Shown piece after piece: positions 8,961 through 13,423 of a stretch of DNA of 13,423 bases. The position numbers and the translations under genes were made by a program. The stretch's first letter is position 1, and every line of letters starts with the position of its first letter. Source of the DNA: an uncultured Actinomycetes bacterium (GTDB taxonomy: Bacteria > Actinomycetota > Actinomycetes > Nanopelagicales > Nanopelagicaceae); contig CAIKID010000095.1 of NCBI GenBank assembly GCA_903827345.1, positions 1 to 13,423 on the forward strand, written 5' to 3'. The notes below the pieces were generated by a model. That model was not told the DNA's origin. It ran no database searches and was given only the letters and a program-made list of their open reading frames with translations.

Positions 8961-10240
8961 ATGAAATCCTTTACGACGATCGTCTCATCGCGACCAGGGC
9001 CGACACCGATAGCGCTCATCGGAGCTCCGGAAATATCTTCTAAGAATTTGATGTAAGCACGCGCATTTGCTGGAAGATCTTCAATCTTGCGCGCCTTGGA
9101 GATATCTTCTTTCCAACCCGGAAGATATTCGTAGATAGGTTTTGCGTGATGGAAATCTGATTGCGATGATGGAAGTTCTTCAACGCGCTTGCCATCAATT
9201 TCGTAGGCAACACATACAGGGATCTGTTCCCATCCAGTGAGCACATCGAGTTTGGTTAAGAAGAAATCGGTCAATCCATTTACCCGCACTGCATAACGTG
9301 CGATGGGAGCGTCATACCAACCACAACGTCGCGGGCGGCCAGTTGTAACTCCGACCTCTCCGCCAATGGTCCGTAACTTTTCGCCATCTTCATCGAAGAG
9401 TTCGGTTGGGAAAGGACCTGAGCCAACTCTTGTCGTGTAAGCCTTAACAATTCCGATAACGCGCGTGATCTTTGTTGGTCCGATTCCAGATCCAGTACAG
9501 GCGCCGCCCGCGGTTGGATTCGAAGATGTAACAAAGGGATATGTACCATGATCGACATCGAGCAAGGTTCCTTGCGAACCTTCAAGGAGTACGGTCTTGC
9601 CAGCTTTGAGCGCCTGGTCGAGAAGTAGAACGGTATCTGTGACATAGGGACGCAAGATTTCGGCGTAACCAAGGTATTCGTTAAGAACTTCTTCGACTTC
9701 GATGCCCTTGCGGTTAAATACTTTAATCAAAACTTGGTTCTTATCGCGCAACGCGCCTTCGATCTTCTGGCGCAAGATGGATGGGTCAAAGAGATCTTGT
9801 ACGCGAATACCGATTCGGTTGATCTTGTCAGCATAAGCAGGGCCGATGCCACGACCGGTGGTGCCGATTTTGGAATTGCCTAAGAAGCGCTCTGAAACCT
9901 TATCGATGGTGCGGTGATAAGGCGTAATCAGATGCGCGTTAGTGCTGATCTTCAATTTCGAGGTGTCGATACCGCGATCGTTTAAGCCCTTAATCTCTTC
10001 CAGAAGCACAGATGGATCGATCACAACGCCGTTGCCGATTACCGGAACGACGTTAGGACTCAAAATTCCAGATGGAAGGAGGTGCAGCGCATATTTCTGA
10101 TCCCCAATAACAACGGTATGACCAGCATTATTTCCGCCTTGATAGCGAACGACATAGTCGACGCGATCTCCCAAGATGTCTGTTGCCTTGCCCTTACCTT
10201 CATCGCCCCATTGAGCGCCGAGTAGTACTAGAGCAGGCAT
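8957..10240 (-). CDS. purA: Adenylosuccinate synthetase
   Basis: Joins IMP and aspartate with GTP to form adenylosuccinate, the first AMP-specific step. The 427 residues are the standard length. QWGDEGKGK at 10-18 holds the catalytic Asp13; GNNAGHTV holds His41; both match the numbering of the E. coli enzyme. Further motifs are TTGRGIGPAYADK, EGSQGTLLDVDHGTYPFVTSSN and GVTTGRPRRCGW. The ATG at 10240 has AGGT 7 bases upstream. The 44-base gap from fbaA shows no terminator and no convincing promoter, so purA is probably read from the fbaA transcript. Its stop overlaps the purD TTG. Confidence 0.98.
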   Translation of the reverse strand: MPALVLLGAQWGDEGKGKATDILGDRVDYVVRYQGGNNAGHTVVIGDQKYALHLLPSGILSPNVVPVIGNGVVIDPSVLLEEIKGLNDRGIDTSKLKISTNAHLITPYHRTIDKVSERFLGNSKIGTTGRGIGPAYADKINRIGIRVQDLFDPSILRQKIEGALRDKNQVLIKVFNRKGIEVEEVLNEYLGYAEILRPYVTDTVLLLDQALKAGKTVLLEGSQGTLLDVDHGTYPFVTSSNPTAGGACTGSGIGPTKITRVIGIVKAYTTRVGSGPFPTELFDEDGEKLRTIGGEVGVTTGRPRRCGWYDAPIARYAVRVNGLTDFFLTKLDVLTGWEQIPVCVAYEIDGKRVEELPSSQSDFHHAKPIYEYLPGWKEDISKARKIEDLPANARAYIKFLEDISGAPMSAIGVGPGRDETIVVKDFI

Positions 10241-10284
10241 TTATTTACCTAACTTTCTTGGGAGTTAATACACGACAGATGGAA

Positions 10285-11319
10285 CTACTTGTTGATCGAT
10301 GTTCCGGTAGAACGTAGATCTGCACAAGCTTCGAGAACGCGCTTGGCAAGTCCGGCCTCGCCGGCCTTGCCCCATGCACGTGGATCATAAGCCTTCTTAT
10401 TGCCCACTTCGCCATCTACCTTCAAGACTCCATCGTAATTCTTCAAGATGTGATCAGCGACGGGACGGGTAAATGCATATTGAGTGTCGGTATCGATATT
10501 CATCTTTACAACACCGTAATCGAGTGATTCACGAATCTCGGAGAGCAACGAACCAGAACCACCATGGAAGACGAGATCCATTGGCTTTGATCCGGCTGGT
10601 AGTCCGAGCTTTGCAGCAACTGCATCTTGCAGCGTCTGCAAAATCTTTGGTTGCAGAACCACGTTCCCTGGCTTGTACACACCGTGCACATTTCCGAATG
10701 TTGCTGCCACCATGTAGCGAGCATGTGCATCATTACCAAGCGTCTCGATAGTCAAGAGCGCATCTTCTGGGGTCGAGTACAACTTTGCATCGTGCTTTGC
10801 CTCGATGCCATCTTCTTCGCCACCGACAACACCAATTTCAATTTCAAGAATGGTGCGAGCAGCTTTAGATTTTTCTAGCAACTCTTTTGCAATGCTCATA
10901 TTTTCGGGCATTGATACCGCTGATCCATCCCACATATGTGAGTTGAAGAGCGGAGCCTTGCCGGATTTAACTCGATCGGCGCCGAAGGCGAGGAGTGGAC
11001 GCATAAAGCCATCCAACTTCTCTGCTGGACAGTGATCGGTATGAATTCCAATGTTGACGTTGTAGTTCTTAGCAACGATGTGTGCGAACTCGGCGAGCGC
11101 AACTGCGCCATCGACCATGTTCTTTACGGTGGAACCTGAAAGGTATTCCGCTCCGCCCCAAGAGATCTGGACGATTCCATCAGATTCTGCTTCTGCAAAA
11201 CCACGGATCGCACCGATCAGTGTCTGAGATGAAGAGACGTTGATCGCTGGGTATGCGAAGGCGCCTGCCTTGGCGCGGTCCAACATTTGTGCATAAATTT
11301 CCGGAGTTGCGATTGGCAT
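10285..11319 (-). CDS. fbaA: Fructose-bisphosphate aldolase, class II (zinc-dependent)
   Basis: Reversibly splits fructose 1,6-bisphosphate into DHAP and glyceraldehyde 3-phosphate, in glycolysis and gluconeogenesis. The 344 residues fit the mycobacterial type. Asp95 and His96 in GIHTDHCPAE, His212 in GNVHGVYKPG and His252 in FHGGSGS match the catalytic Asp and zinc ligands of the class II enzyme. The frame is open 19 codons further, to 11376, but I chose ATG at 11319 because MPIATPEIYAQML is the family N-terminus and AGGGAG lies 10 bases upstream. The extra codons overlap the stem-loop described at 11345-11404. It is the first clear gene of the probable fbaA-purine transcript. Confidence 0.97.
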   Translation of the reverse strand: MPIATPEIYAQMLDRAKAGAFAYPAINVSSSQTLIGAIRGFAEAESDGIVQISWGGAEYLSGSTVKNMVDGAVALAEFAHIVAKNYNVNIGIHTDHCPAEKLDGFMRPLLAFGADRVKSGKAPLFNSHMWDGSAVSMPENMSIAKELLEKSKAARTILEIEIGVVGGEEDGIEAKHDAKLYSTPEDALLTIETLGNDAHARYMVAATFGNVHGVYKPGNVVLQPKILQTLQDAVAAKLGLPAGSKPMDLVFHGGSGSLLSEIRESLDYGVVKMNIDTDTQYAFTRPVADHILKNYDGVLKVDGEVGNKKAYDPRAWGKAGEAGLAKRVLEACADLRSTGTSINK

Positions 11320-11344
11320 CTGAAATGTTCTCCCTGTTGAGGTT

Positions 11345-11404
11345 AAAAAGGCTGTAAGTGGACGCCATGGGCTCAACGCTGGGTCAGGCTGTCTTGCTTA
11401 CGGC
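11345..11404 (-). terminator. Two-tier stem-loop with CTTTTT tail ahead of fbaA (candidate terminator or attenuator)
   Basis: Read on the minus strand, GCCGTAAG (11404-11397) pairs with CTTACAGC (11358-11351) with one mismatch. Inside it GACAGCC (11393-11387) pairs with GGCGTC (11366-11361) with one bulged A, leaving a 20-base loop. The outer arm is followed directly by CTTTTT (11350-11345). This has the shape of an intrinsic terminator, but it lies only about 25 bases before the fbaA ATG, with little room for a promoter after it. Full termination would therefore silence fbaA, so partial termination or attenuation fits better. The long loop and imperfect stem lower confidence. Confidence 0.35.
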
Positions 11405-11455
11405 TAATCCCACCACATTTCGGGGCGGATTGGAAAACCCGCAGGCCTTTTGGAG

Positions 11456-11614
11456 CTAATTGATCCCAAAATGGCTCAATAATCGATCGATTCCCAGAAG
11501 ACCGAAGTTCGAATGCATCACGGCCTGGCCGCCTTTGACCAGCCAGCGTCCTGCAACCTCGAGAGTATGTAGATGTGCGACGACCCTAAAGACGGTATTG
11601 AATATTGCAAACAC
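11456..11614 (-). CDS. Candidate small protein, 52 residues, unrecognised
   Basis: A GTG-started ORF ending in TAG, lying between the acetate transporter gene and fbaA. I do not recognise it. The translation begins MFAIFNTVFRVVAHLHTLEV and ends LLGIDRLLSHFGIN, with WLVKGGQAVMHSNFG between. It is rich in hydrophobic and His/Arg residues, lacks a clear signal peptide, and could form one or two amphipathic helices. AAGGGGG lies 4 bases before the GTG, and an in-frame TAA sits just upstream, so the start is well placed. It lies about 60 bases downstream of a good promoter and 136 bases before fbaA. It could be a real small protein, a long leader peptide for fbaA, or a chance ORF; rare codons (AGG, ATA, CTA) count mildly against coding. 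Confidence 0.45.
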   Translation of the reverse strand: MFAIFNTVFRVVAHLHTLEVAGRWLVKGGQAVMHSNFGLLGIDRLLSHFGIN

Positions 11615-11632
11615 TCTGCCCCCTTAATTCTT

Positions 11633-11657
11633 TCCGCCCCACCAGGGGTGGGCCGGA
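11633..11657 (-). other. GC-rich hairpin in the leader before the 52-codon ORF
   Basis: TCCGCCCCACC (11633-11643) pairs with GGTGGGCCGGA (11647-11657) with one C-C mismatch and a 3-base loop. On the minus strand it lies a few bases upstream of the AAGGGGG ribosome binding site and inside the predicted 5' leader. No T-tract follows on the minus strand, so it is not a standard intrinsic terminator. It could stabilise the 5' end or be the rest of a transport-gene 3' end. Confidence 0.4.
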
Positions 11658-11682
11658 GTTGTGTTAGGTGAGCAAAGTACGA

Positions 11683-11711
11683 AATATCCAGGCAAGGGAA
11701 GGGGGGGTCAA
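11683..11711 (-). promoter_or_regulatory. Candidate sigma-70-type promoter for the 52-codon ORF and fbaA-purine cluster
   Basis: On the minus strand TTGACC (11711-11706) is followed after exactly 17 bases by GATATT (11688-11683). The -35 matches 5 of 6 and the -10 matches 4 of 6 of the housekeeping consensus. The predicted start is near 11676, giving about 60 bases of leader to the GTG at 11614. It is the best promoter-like pair I found in the 448-base gap upstream of fbaA. It overlaps the first of two palindromes. Confidence 0.5.
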
Positions 11712-11735
11712 CCCCTCATCTGTGGAGTCGACCCC
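11704..11735. promoter_or_regulatory. Two tandem 12-bp palindromes, operator-like
   Basis: GGGGTCAACCCC (11704-11715) and GGAGTCGACCCC (11724-11735) agree at 10 of 12 positions, each is nearly self-complementary, and their centres (11709.5 and 11729.5) are exactly 20 bp apart, close to two helical turns. The first covers the -35 hexamer at 11706-11711. A TCTGTGGA string follows each copy (with two extra bases in the first), so the unit may be an 18-20 bp tandem duplication. The arrangement suits a dimeric repressor bound on one DNA face; the regulator is unknown. Confidence 0.45.
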
Positions 11736-11767
11736 CTCTGTGGATAGGTGCAGAGTTTGATGATCGA

Positions 11768-12313
11768 TTAAGGGAGCAGAACTCTTCCGTACTCTTCATT
11801 GATGAGAGCCTTGGCTGCCATATAAAGGGCGACCAGTGCGGTCAGAATTCCAATCCACCCACCAGTCTTAAGTGCACCCGAGTGGCCGCCACCCCAATTT
11901 CCAAAAGCTTCGAGGATCAATGTCAGAGTTAATAGGAAGCCAAAGAGGTTGTGGTGCATGCTCCGCTTCATAACCGCCATCCAGAAGACAAAAGCTGCGA
12001 TGGCAAAAACCATGCAGAACACCCCGGCAGCTCCTGGGGCTTGCAGGTGCTCGGAGTTGTAATACCAACTCGAGAGCCAAAAGGCTCCAAAGGTGCCGAA
12101 AAATGTTAAGCCGATGGCATCCCCACGGAGGAATTCCATGACACTTACCAAAATGCTGATAACGCCGCCCAAGAAGAGTGCGGTTCCCAAGACCTCGGCA
12201 CCTGCGACACCGTGCCACAGGTTTGCATCAGCGCTACTTTGCAAGAAAGCCGTGATTCCGAATGCCGCTAGACCTAACGGTGCTGGGTTAGCAACCATGC
12301 GATCATTTGCCAT
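11768..12313 (-). CDS. Acetate uptake transporter, AceTr family (GPR1/FUN34/YaaH, SatP-like)
   Basis: Inner-membrane carrier for acetate and probably other small carboxylates such as succinate, by family knowledge. The 181 residues match the bacterial length. The family signature NPAPLGL is at 9-15, just before the first membrane segment. Six hydrophobic segments are visible at roughly 11-26, 41-60, 68-86, 95-114, 121-138 and 150-170. The end, INEEYGRVLLP, resembles the SatP ending NEQFGRTVLP. The ATG at 12313 has AAGGAG 8 bases upstream, favouring it over Met6. It is divergent from acs, whose product activates the imported acetate, which supports acetate as the substrate. No T-tract terminator is visible after the stop. 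It is equivalent in type to satP, but I leave the symbol blank. Confidence 0.92.
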   Translation of the reverse strand: MANDRMVANPAPLGLAAFGITAFLQSSADANLWHGVAGAEVLGTALFLGGVISILVSVMEFLRGDAIGLTFFGTFGAFWLSSWYYNSEHLQAPGAAGVFCMVFAIAAFVFWMAVMKRSMHHNLFGFLLTLTLILEAFGNWGGGHSGALKTGGWIGILTALVALYMAAKALINEEYGRVLLP

Positions 12314-12342
12314 ATTTGCTTCTCCTTCGTGAATGAACTGCA

Positions 12343-12360
12343 GCCGTCTCCTTTGACGGC
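12343..12360 (-). other. Leader hairpin with a Shine-Dalgarno-like loop upstream of the acetate transporter gene
   Basis: On the minus strand GCCGTC and GACGGC form a perfect 6-bp stem around the loop AAAGGA, and a flanking G-U pair can add one more. The loop plus the next base reads AAAGGAG, like the true ribosome binding site (AAGGAG at 12327-12322), but no start codon follows at a proper distance. It may modulate ribosome loading or be chance. Confidence 0.4.
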
Positions 12361-12368
12361 CATCAATA

Positions 12369-12374
12369 ATTATC
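12369..12374 (-). promoter_or_regulatory. Candidate -10 element of the acetate transporter gene
   Basis: Minus-strand GATAAT matches 5 of 6 of TATAAT and predicts a start near 12362, a leader of about 49 bases. No good -35 is found 16-18 bases upstream; instead the CRP-like palindrome centre lies about 38 bases before the predicted start. A weak -35 with an activator site there is the usual layout of activator-dependent promoters. Confidence 0.45.
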
Positions 12375-12392
12375 GCGCCAGATTCTCAGAAA

Positions 12393-12408
12393 TGTGGGAT
12401 GCGTCACT
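12393..12408. promoter_or_regulatory. CRP/GlxR-like binding site in the divergent acetate spacer
   Basis: TGTGGGATGCGTCACT fits the CRP-family pattern TGTGA-N6-TCACA at 8 of 10 defined positions and keeps the key GTG-N8-CAC core. CRP-type regulators are known to control acetate activation genes in several bacteria, including actinobacteria. The site is centred at 12400.5, about -38 for the transporter gene and about -87 for acs. A homologue of the regulator is not in the window, so this is a motif-based call. Confidence 0.45.
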
Positions 12409-12432
12409 ATCCCTAGGCCACTTTTTTAACTC

Positions 12433-12452
12433 TTCTTTTCCTTTCTTTTCCT
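12433..12452 (+). repeat. Tandem 10-bp repeat in a pyrimidine tract upstream of acs
   Basis: TTCTTTTCCT occurs twice back to back (12433-12442 and 12443-12452), inside a stretch from about 12421 to 12453 that is pyrimidine except for one AA. It ends at the acs -35. It could affect DNA bending or upstream polymerase contact, or be simple-sequence drift. Confidence 0.6.
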
Positions 12453-12480
12453 TGTGACTGGGCACGGCGAAAGGTAGCCT
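12452..12480 (+). promoter_or_regulatory. Candidate leaderless promoter of acs
   Basis: TTGTGA (12452-12457) and TAGCCT (12475-12480) are separated by exactly 17 bases. The ATG of acs begins at 12488, 8 bases after the last base of the -10, so transcription would start at or next to the A of the ATG. The nearest Shine-Dalgarno-like string, AAAGGT, is about 12 bases away, too far to be effective. Leaderless mRNAs are common in actinobacteria. The -10 match is only 3 of 6, so this is moderate. Confidence 0.45.
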
Positions 12481-12487
12481 CACCGCC

Positions 12488-13423
12488 ATGAGTTCACTCG
12501 AAAATCTCTCCCACGAGAATCGGATATTTCCCCCCAGCCCAGCGTTTGCTGCCCAAGCCAATGCCAAGGAATCCCTCTATCAAGAGGCGGCGGATGATCG
12601 CCTCGCCTTCTGGAGTAGGCAGGCTGACTATTTACATTGGGAGAAGAAGTGGGACCAAGTCCTGCAATGGGAAGTTCCCTCCGCGCAATGGTTTCTCGGC
12701 GGAAAGATCAACGCCACATTCAATTGCCTCGATGTGCATGTACTCGCAGGACGTGGCGATCGCGTTGCCTTTCACTTCGAAGGTGAACCTGGCGACACCC
12801 GCACCATCACATATGCGCAGATGCTGCATGATGTTAAGAAAGCCACCAACGCTCTTATTGAATTAGGAATTGGCGCCGGGGATCGCGTCGCAATTTATAT
12901 GCCGATGATTCCAGAAGCTGCCGTCGCTATGTTGGCCTGCGCGCGCATCGGTGCAGCGCATTCGGTGATCTTTGGTGGGTTTAGTGCAGATGCCCTCAAG
13001 AGTCGTATTAAAGATGCAGATGCAACTTTAGTCATTACCTCAGATGGTGGATTTCGCAAAGGTGCCGCATTTCCGTTAAAGCCTGTTGTTGATGAAGCGC
13101 TCACCGGCTCCGACCACAATGTAAAAAATGTTCTCGTTGTAAAACGCACTGGTCAAGAGACGGCGTGGAATGCAGGTCGAGATATCTGGTGGCACGAAAT
13201 TGTTGATCGTCAAAACCCTGAACATGTTGCCCAAGGTTTTGATTCAGAGCACGTGCTATTTATTCTCTACACCTCTGGAACCACGGCCAAGCCAAAGGGA
13301 ATATTTCATACAACCGGCGGCTACCTGACCCAAACCTCGTATACGCATCGTGCTGTTTTTGATCTCAAGCCCGAGACCGATGTCTATTGGTGCACAGCGG
13401 ATATTGGCTGGATCACCGGCCAC
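12488..13423 (+). CDS. acs: Acetyl-CoA synthetase (AMP-forming), N-terminal half; cut by window end
   Basis: Activates acetate with ATP to acetyl-AMP and then acetyl-CoA. Exactly 312 codons are visible out of about 650 expected. The N-terminal region (SLYQEAADDRLAFWSRQA, then WFLGGKINATFNCLDVHV) is typical of Acs, followed by VAIYMPMIPEAAVAMLACAR and GAAHSVIFGGFS of the AMP-binding fold. The phosphate-binding motif is YTSGTTAKPKG at 261-271, with Ala267 where Gly is usual, followed by HTTGGYLTQT; the window ends in WCTADIGWITGH. The acetate-pocket Trp and the acetylatable C-terminal Lys lie outside. The ATG at 12488 is the only plausible start, as an in-frame stop lies at 12455. It is divergent from the acetate transporter gene. 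Confidence 0.96.
   Translation, partial: MSSLENLSHENRIFPPSPAFAAQANAKESLYQEAADDRLAFWSRQADYLHWEKKWDQVLQWEVPSAQWFLGGKINATFNCLDVHVLAGRGDRVAFHFEGEPGDTRTITYAQMLHDVKKATNALIELGIGAGDRVAIYMPMIPEAAVAMLACARIGAAHSVIFGGFSADALKSRIKDADATLVITSDGGFRKGAAFPLKPVVDEALTGSDHNVKNVLVVKRTGQETAWNAGRDIWWHEIVDRQNPEHVAQGFDSEHVLFILYTSGTTAKPKGIFHTTGGYLTQTSYTHRAVFDLKPETDVYWCTADIGWITGH

Noticed and set aside
10241..10284. Promoter for purA in the fbaA-purA gap (TATTAA string)
   Set aside because: No matching -35 at normal spacing, and the gap is too short to judge with confidence.
11320..11376. Longer fbaA start at 11376 adding 19 codons
   Set aside because: The added residues do not match the family N-terminus, the ribosome binding site fits the inner ATG, and the region holds the stem-loop and T-tract.
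11703..11736. GGGGGTC/GACCCCC 7-bp stem as the terminator of the acetate transporter gene
   Set aside because: The loop is 20 bases and no T-tract follows on the minus strand; the twin palindromes explain the complementarity better.
11721..11747. DnaA-box-like strings (TGTGGATAG and TGTGGAGTC) near the twin palindromes
   Set aside because: Only one is close to the consensus (8 of 9), there is no cluster, AT-rich unwinding region or dnaA/dnaN nearby, and both strings are explained by the tandem repeat unit.
11320..11767. Known purine, PRPP or guanidine riboswitch, tRNA or SRP/6S RNA in the long gap
   Set aside because: No conserved core of these RNAs was recognised on either strand by eye; a covariance-model search would settle it.

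Overview
The window reads as chromosomal core DNA from an actinobacterium. PurB, PurF, PurM and FbaA have actinobacterial-type sequences. A small SCP-like gene sits next to purF, as in mycobacteria. Start codons include GTG and TTG. By eye the G+C is close to half, with very tight spacing, so a streamlined (perhaps freshwater) actinobacterium is plausible. That lineage guess is inference and no computation was run.

From 10240 down to 1, on the minus strand, lies a nearly gapless purine cluster in transcription order: purA, purD, purB, purC, purS, purQ, purL, SCP-like gene, purF, purM (cut by the window edge). Together they cover PRPP amidation (PurF), GAR synthesis (PurD), FGAM synthesis (three-part PurS/PurQ/PurL), AIR synthesis (PurM), SAICAR synthesis (PurC), and the lyase and AMP branch (PurB, PurA). 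purN, purE/K and purH are not in the window. Seven of the nine junctions are stop/start overlaps (GTGA, TTGA, TAATG, TGATG); the other two gaps are 3 and 9 bases. fbaA (class II fructose-bisphosphate aldolase, 10285-11319) lies just upstream, 44 bases from purA and on the same strand, so it probably shares a transcript.

The only long stretch without an obvious gene is 11320-11767. It holds, in minus-strand order, a promoter with two near-identical 12-bp palindromes spaced 20 bp centre to centre, a GC-rich hairpin, an unlisted 52-codon ORF with a good Shine-Dalgarno, and a two-tier stem-loop followed by CTTTTT just ahead of the fbaA ribosome binding site. This leader is the least explained and most interesting part of the window.

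From 11768 to the end lies a divergent acetate module: a SatP/YaaH-type acetate transporter gene on the minus strand and acs (acetyl-CoA synthetase, cut by the window end) on the plus strand. The 174-base spacer carries a CRP/GlxR-like palindrome and a likely leaderless acs promoter, suggesting joint control of acetate uptake and activation. No tRNA, rRNA, CRISPR array, insertion sequence or phage gene was seen.
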